Part shown: positions 58,721-64,000 of the stretch, one piece after another
Numbering within the stretch: position 1 is the first letter of the stretch
How the letters are laid out: each line of letters starts with the position of its first letter
DNA from: Allodiplogaster sudhausi
Taxonomy: Eukaryota; Nematoda; Chromadorea; Rhabditida; Diplogasteridae
Assembly: GCA_945643635.1 (NCBI GenBank)
Contig: CALZFC010000041.1
Location: 3,580,501 to 3,644,500, forward strand
Reading direction: 5' to 3'
DNA length: 64,000 nucleotides
Notes under the pieces: generated by a model
Seen by the model: the letters and a program-made list of their open reading frames with translations, nothing else
Databases searched by the model: none
Told to the model about the DNA's origin: nothing
Made by a program: the position numbers and the translations under genes

Positions 58721-60828
58721 ATCTTCGGCATGCTCATTGGCATTTTGAGAGTGAGCGTGGCTGCTGCTCCCAATTGCATGGCATTGTGTGACGCGTCACG
58801 CACTGTGACGTGTGGCTTCCACTGCTGCACTGGCGTCGCCGACAGCCGTGTGATGCGCTCCATCTCTCTCTGTGAGACGATAGTAACTTCCGAGCCACTG
58901 TTGCTACACAATCGACGCCGTTCAAAGTAATACACGCGTGCCAGGATTGTCCACGAAAGAGAGGGAGGCCTTCGATATCCTTCGTGATATCTGCTCCTTC
59001 TAACTGGTTCTGATCGGCAAGGGAAGTTCGAGCTAGGGCTCGCTCGCGCTTTCCCTTCTTCGCCTTCTTCGCCTTCTTCTTCTTGTCCTCTACCCCTAGC
59101 TGCCTCACTCCTGGCTGCTTCTGGAAATTCGATGCTACCCCTTGGTTCTGATTGCTTCCCGCCATTCTCTGATCATTCCAAGGCTGGGAATGAACACGCG
59201 CCTGAGGAGGGCCTTGGTTCTTCTGCTGGAAACCACGAGGAGGGTGCTGGTTCGAATATTTTTGCTGCCCGTATGGCTGCGAGAACTGCGGGGCGCGCGG
59301 CTGATGATGCATGGGTCCGCTATGAGGGGGACGTAAGGGACTCGCACCGGTTTCGCCCCTCTGGGCAGTTCCGGAGCGCCTCTACTAAACCCGTTTAGCG
59401 CTGCTTCCCTCTTCTCCAGCGTCTCCATACGCATCGCCTCCCGTTTCAGACCGTTGTAGTCTGATTCCAACCCTTCATCCATCTTGTTCATCAGTGCTCG
59501 CCGGTACTGACTACTCTCAAGCCCATTCAGGAGATTGGATTTTCGCATCATAGCCAGCATTTCCTCAGATGCCTCTGGGAATGCCTTCTTGCTGAGTGCT
59601 TCCAGCTCCAGACAGAATTCCGCTACCGTCTGGCCGCTTCTCTTCTTCAACGCTCTCAGCTTCTGGTCTGCTTCGAAAGCAGAGATAGCAGGGTCCCCGT
59701 GAAAGCGCCTATCGAGCGAGGATACCACAGCGTAAAACCCTTCCTTTTTACATCATCGGGGAGCACGTCATAAGCCTTCCTCGCTTCCCCTACTAGCATG
59801 CATACGAGTTGTTTCAGGCACTGTTCAACAGAGAGAAGTCTACCAAACTTAGCCTTGAACTTCTCGATGTAACGCCGGAAATCCCCTCTACCGTCAAAGG
59901 GGGGGAGAGAATCCATAGCCAACCCCGCCATCATTTCTCTCATTGTTGCTCTCTCTCTTTCCCTGTCTTCTCTCATGTACTGCAGAATGAGTTCTGTACC
60001 TGAGAGTTCCGGGTGTGCTCGAGGCGGTGCTGGCGGCGGCCAGTTGTGCGAGGTGGAAGGGTGCGGGAGGGACTCCGGCTGCCATGTTGGAGCGTGCCAG
60101 GGCGACTGAAACTGAGGAACGTTAACACCGTTCCTATTTCTGTCCCTCTCTCTCCAATTTCCTTCACCATTCTCCATTCTGCTTCTCACTCCACAACCTG
60201 CTGCAGTCAGAGCTGGTCCAGAAGGCGCCTGAGGCGTCTCTACCTCCTCTTGCTCTTCCTCGTAGTGCTCGTATCCGCCTCCGTTGGACGAGCTGCTCCC
60301 GAGGGGTTGCTCCTGATTGCAAAACATTGCCACCGTGGACGCAGAGCCTTCATGGTATTGCTGTACCTGCTTGGTCATCGCCACTGGAAAGCCTTCGTTG
60401 CCCGCGAGATGAGCAGGTCGAAGTGGCTGACGGTTGTTCCTGGCGAGAGTGGGCTGACTGGTGGAAGCCTTTCGCTTCTGGAAGAGCAGCGGAGGGTTTT
60501 GCAAAATCTCGAATGACTTATTCAAAACGCCAGTCTCTACCCGTTCTTGATTTTGCACTCTTCCCTCGGTTAGCCTTTCTACTTCCGCTTGCATTGCTGC
60601 CATGTCTGCCTCGTATCTCTCTTGCATCCGTGCCATATCTGTTTTGTATTTCTCGTTACACTGTGAGAATACTTCTGCTTTTGTGTTCTTGGCCACCTTC
60701 AATTTGCTTCTCAAATCTTGCAAGGAGACAGGGGTACTCACTTTGGTGGATCTTCCGGTCGAGCCAGCCGCTCTCTGTCCACGCTTCGTAGTCGTGGCGG
60801 CCACCTGCACGAGCTCGGACGGAGCCAC
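58636..60828 (-). mobile_element. gag: Ty3/gypsy-like gag and protease region, frame-broken
   Basis: ATG at 60828 opens a 390-codon frame with an N-terminal coiled coil (RYEADMAAMQAEVERL) and the start of a retrotransposon gag domain (GEARKAYDVLPDDVKRKGFT). The domain continues in another frame from about 59728 (DRRFHGDPAISAFEADQKLR), then a third from about 59312 (basic, Lys-rich linker) to HACITLNGVDCV, and a fourth (58935-58636) with SGSEVTIV of the protease. The protease site reads NSG where D-[ST]-G is needed, and the change of frame falls right there. No CCHC knuckle was seen. A small acidic frame (61035-60856) precedes gag. Plus-strand frames over this region are shadows. Confidence 0.85.
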
Positions 60829-61289
60829 GTGAGGGCTCCCGGTAGCGCCAGTGCCCTAAGTTCCTCCACAGTCGAGCGTCCCTTCAGGATTGACCTCTCC
60901 GACAGTTGCCTGTGGCGGCGCCTCGTTCTCGTCGCCGACCACGCCAGACAACTGCTCGCCGTTCTCGTCAGTGCCAGCGAACTCGTCATTGTCGCTCGAA
61001 TCTTCTGTGTAGTCCAGCTCATGCTCTTCCATGGCTCGTTCTGGAATGTCAGAATATCCTATTAAACACCTAGTACTAGCAGGAACACGCGCAACAGTTA
61101 CACAGACACACAATCGATGAACAATTCAATCAGGAGTTAGTCTTGTTTCACTGCTTTGTGCCCACTGCTTGTGACCCGTCGTCTTTCAGCCTCTCTAGCT
61201 TACTCGTACGACTCTTCAGAAAAATAACCCGTCACTTATTCCTCTCAAAAATCACTGGGTGATAATTGTCAGTTAGATTCGGCCCCCAT

Positions 61290-61960
61290 GTAAGGTCTAG
61301 ATCGGTCTAGTGTATGACAGACTAGGCTCTTAACAACGTGGACCTTCCTTCTTAGGAGTATCACTAGAATAACCACGCACAAGCGTCGGTCTCGAGTGAC
61401 ACCCAGAAAGGTACACTTTCACTCCTTTTGCTTCGTATTCAAGAGGAGGACTTCTTGCCAAGCGCAAGCTTCGGCAAGAATGCGCACACGCGCCTCAGGA
61501 ACAATAAGAAAGGAGATCCGCGTTAGTCAGGAAGCCTAGTCGTTGTTCTTGATCCTGTGTTACGTGAAGAAAAGTCGTCGAGGGAGGACAGTTATCGGGT
61601 TTATCAGAACAAGTCCTTCTTGCGAGAAAGCAACAATAGCAGGCGAGAATACGAGATGGGAGAGAGGACCGACTGTCCGAAGAGTCGACTGGGAGTTGAA
61701 GTGAATGAGCCGGAGACGAGTCGGGAGGAGGAGGATTAATGGGCGTGGCTTCCCACGATACTCATGAGATAGATCGTGAGAGAATGAGAGAGTGAGGTTG
61801 AGAGTGAGACCGTGGGAGAAAAGGTATGGGTGGTCCTTTTAGGGAACCGCCTACCGCGTTGCGTGAGAGAGTGTGTGAATCGGAGAGAGTGGAAAGAAAC
61901 AAAGGTTTTGAATCAAACGTTGAGAATTATTTGAATCTAGAGTTTGAATAAACATAAGAA
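61290..61960 (-). repeat. Candidate 5' LTR of the Ty3/gypsy-like element
   Basis: On the minus strand the sequence CCTTACA ends at 61290 and is followed at once by TGGGGGCCGAATCTAACTG, which has the TGG start of a primer binding site. An LTR should therefore lie to the right. Its outer end is not fixed (candidate TGT starts near 61890 or 61970). No second copy exists left of 55438, so identity as an LTR is inferred from position only. Confidence 0.4.
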
Positions 61961-62353
61961 AAGACAACTGATTAGATAATGATGATATAATGCATATTAC
62001 TTAACAAGATGAATAATGTCGTTTTTCTGTTATTTTAAAATAAAGATAAAAATGCTACGTCATTGTGCTATGAAGCCAAATGCCAAATTGAAAGCTTCAG
62101 GTGGACGAAAATGAGTGAGCAATTGAAGCTTGAATTCAGCCTGAAACAAAACAATTTTTCTTTTCCTTCTCTATAGAACGAGACAATTAAAGACACGTTT
62201 GATGGTTCAAAAAACGAAGATAATATTGGCCATAAAAAGGAAATCGAGGGAGAATCCACGTGGGAGAAGCAGAAGAAGAAGGCAATACTTTGATGGCTGC
62301 TCTTCCTTATATGAATATATAGATGCGTAAAGTTGTCAGAAAGCATTGGGAAT
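61961..62353. other. No gene seen
   Basis: AT-rich spacer between the retroelement and the next secreted-protein exon. Confidence 0.5.
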
Positions 62354-63991
62354 ATGGCGAAATCCAGAATCTGCCGCCACGTCCTTCAATGCCTTCTGCT
62401 GTCTCTATGCGCCATTCCCTGCGTACCCTGACAACATTTTGAATTCTGTCGAGGTTTGATAAATGTCTTTTTTTTTGTATTTACGTATTTCGACTTTTGC
62501 ATCCCGGAGGTAATTTTTTGCAGTTATCGAAGTGGCTGGTAGACTTACCATAATTAATCTAATCTGGTCAATTTATTTAACTTCGAGCGTATGAACAAGC
62601 TGGAAATTAAAGAAAGAAAGATCAGCAAGGGAATTTATATTTATTTCTATTCGAATGCCTTCAGCATCATGCACAACAGACACCCGAGATGTCTGTGGCG
62701 TTGACTGGATTCAGTCGCCTCCATCGTGGAGACGAAGTCACTATCCATGCAAGGTTTTGTACACGAGATCTGTCGCAGTATACAGCTAGTTAAACTTTTA
62801 GACATCCCTTGTTGGATCTGCCCTATCATGCAATAAGATGCTCGATTCTTTAGCCTGCAGCGACTGCACCACCACCGCCTACTGAACCGCCTACTGAACC
62901 GACTGCCTCACCTGCGACTGCACCACCACCGCCTACTGAACCGCCAAAGCAAATTAAGAAAACTGGGCATAATTAAAAAAGAAATAAGCGGAACATCGCG
63001 CCACGAAAAAATTACAGATACATGAGTCAAAGTGACGGACAAACTATTTGACGCATATGTTCATTGGTTGAACAAAGTAGAAAGTTTCTTGCAACAGGTC
63101 TAACCAAATTTGAGAACGTGTAAAAGGTCTTCAGGCTGGCAGTGTACCCGAGATTAAACCACCTACGACCATCTGCCCGGTACGCGTAACACACGTTTCG
63201 GCCGTAGAGAATAGATCATAGGTTTTATAACGCATTTTGACAGCATAAGCAATCAGTTTGATGCGGCCGTTACATTTTCCAGATAGATGTGCAATCATGT
63301 GATCCTACAAGACTTGTTTACCAAAACAATGGCGTCCTCAAGTGCACACCGGGCTCACAGTTGCGGGTGATTATAAATAATATTTACTAAGTTTAAATTG
63401 AAATATTCATTAAAGAAGTCTTCAAGTATTTGAACACAGCCGTTGTAAAAGTGTGCTACTTTTAACAGGGGCGTGGATGAGACAGGAGGTAGAAAATGTA
63501 TTTCCCTCTGCAGTACAAGGTCTCGGCACTACAAGGTGGAGACCTCCTCTGGTGGAAGAAAGCGGACAACCTGACCTGCTCGGGTGATCCAGCTTATGAG
63601 ATTAAGGCGAATGGCCTGAACAAAGTGAGCCCGACCACCGTCATCTGCACAGTTCCGCAAAGTACGTCCACATCTTGTCATCTCCTTCATTTTCTCCCTT
63701 CATTTAATCCGCTACGATTTTTATCTACTTATTTGTTCGGTGAACAGAGACTTTATAGTATGAAAAAGGCCATAACTATCTGGTACAAATTACAGATGTA
63801 TAAGTCGAAGTTACGAAAAAATTCGTTATCACAAATGACCAATGTGGTCTGTGTTCAGCATGCAACGACAAACCGAGATGTTTGTGTCCCTGCGGCATCT
63901 TTTTCGTTGGGTTCTAAGCCACGCCCCTTTCCCCTGTCTGCTTAAGCCATGGCCCCCCGGATTTCTGCGGAACAACCACCGTCTATGGAAT
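62354..63991 (+). CDS. Cysteine-rich secreted protein exons, partial at right edge
   Basis: Exon 62354-62422 is a signal peptide (MAKSRICRHVLQCLLLSLCA) ending at a GTACCC donor, phase 0. Exon starting at 62854 encodes a Pro/Thr-rich linker with an imperfect tandem repeat (TAPPPPTEPP twice) but shows no donor before its stop. Exons 63283-63366 (SCDPTRLVYQNNGVLKCTPG) and 63514-63661 (DLLWWKKADNLTCSGDPAYE, then a VICTVPQ end) join in phase 0. A further exon from about 63946 to a GTGAGC donor at 63991-63992 continues past the window. The spacing of Cys with Trp and a central Gly resembles the C6/DUF281-type extracellular modules of nematodes, but I cannot assign it. These pieces may belong to one gene or to two neighbours, one of them beginning at 55172. 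Confidence 0.45.
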
Positions 63992-64000
63992 GTGAGCTTT

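Noticed and set aside
60013..60832. Plus-strand frames of 76-167 codons over the retroelement
   Set aside because: They lie antisense to gag, which has recognisable domains; they show no family features.
55438..61960. Endogenous retrovirus with an envelope gene
   Set aside because: The frame ends shortly after integrase and no envelope-like frame with signal peptide and membrane anchor is present, so it is an LTR retrotransposon.
1..64000. Bacterial or organellar contamination
   Set aside because: Genes throughout carry spliceosomal introns and there is no operon structure or rRNA.

Overview
This is nuclear DNA from a small-genome animal, most likely an ecdysozoan and possibly a nematode; the exact group is not proved. 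The evidence is intron-rich genes with GT-AG introns of about 80-500 bases (longer in the centre), metazoan protein families (MOB3, PTPDC1-type phosphatase, glucocerebrosidase, gamma-glutamyltransferase family, phospholipid-type glutathione peroxidase), a Ty3/gypsy-like retrotransposon, and very many (GA)n/(CT)n tracts. I saw no bacterial operons, no rRNA, no CRISPR array and no complete tRNA. All gene models were spliced by eye; phases agree at every junction reported unless stated.

Left part (1-19 kb and 26-33 kb) is repeat territory. It holds at least eight copies of one dispersed repeat (family A), three of a second (family B) sharing a hairpin with it, LTR-like units (families C and D), a repeat with a degenerate coding segment (family E), a 1.1-kb terminal-inverted-repeat element, and broken helicase genes. 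One intact gene sits here: a four-exon glutathione peroxidase (7554-8820, minus).

From 19.7 to 25.4 kb, minus strand, 20 coding segments assemble into a complete gamma-glutamyltransferase-like type II membrane protein of 555 residues. Its fold landmarks are recognisable, but nearly all positions that make these enzymes catalytic are different, so I infer a pseudoenzyme. This is the most interesting gene here.

From 33.2 to 49.1 kb, minus strand, lie two complete genes: a PTPDC1-like protein phosphatase (33263-41767, 16 exons, 542 aa, intact HCxxGxxRTG motif) and a MOB3-type kinase activator (43403-49114, 7 exons, 226 aa). Their introns carry long GA/CT microsatellites. A plus-strand degenerate coding unit of unknown identity lies inside the largest intron of the phosphatase gene.

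From 50.3 to 54.4 kb, plus strand, is a complete lysosomal glucosylceramidase gene (15 exons, 535 aa, both catalytic glutamates present). Then come exons of a small cysteine-rich secreted protein (55.2-55.4 kb), a frame-broken Ty3/gypsy-like element in antisense (55.44 to about 61.3 kb plus a possible 5' LTR), and further secreted-protein exons (62.35 kb to the right edge). The retroelement may lie inside an intron of one secreted-protein gene. The genes do not form an evident pathway; glutathione peroxidase and the GGT-like protein both touch glutathione biology by family, but the latter probably no longer acts on it.
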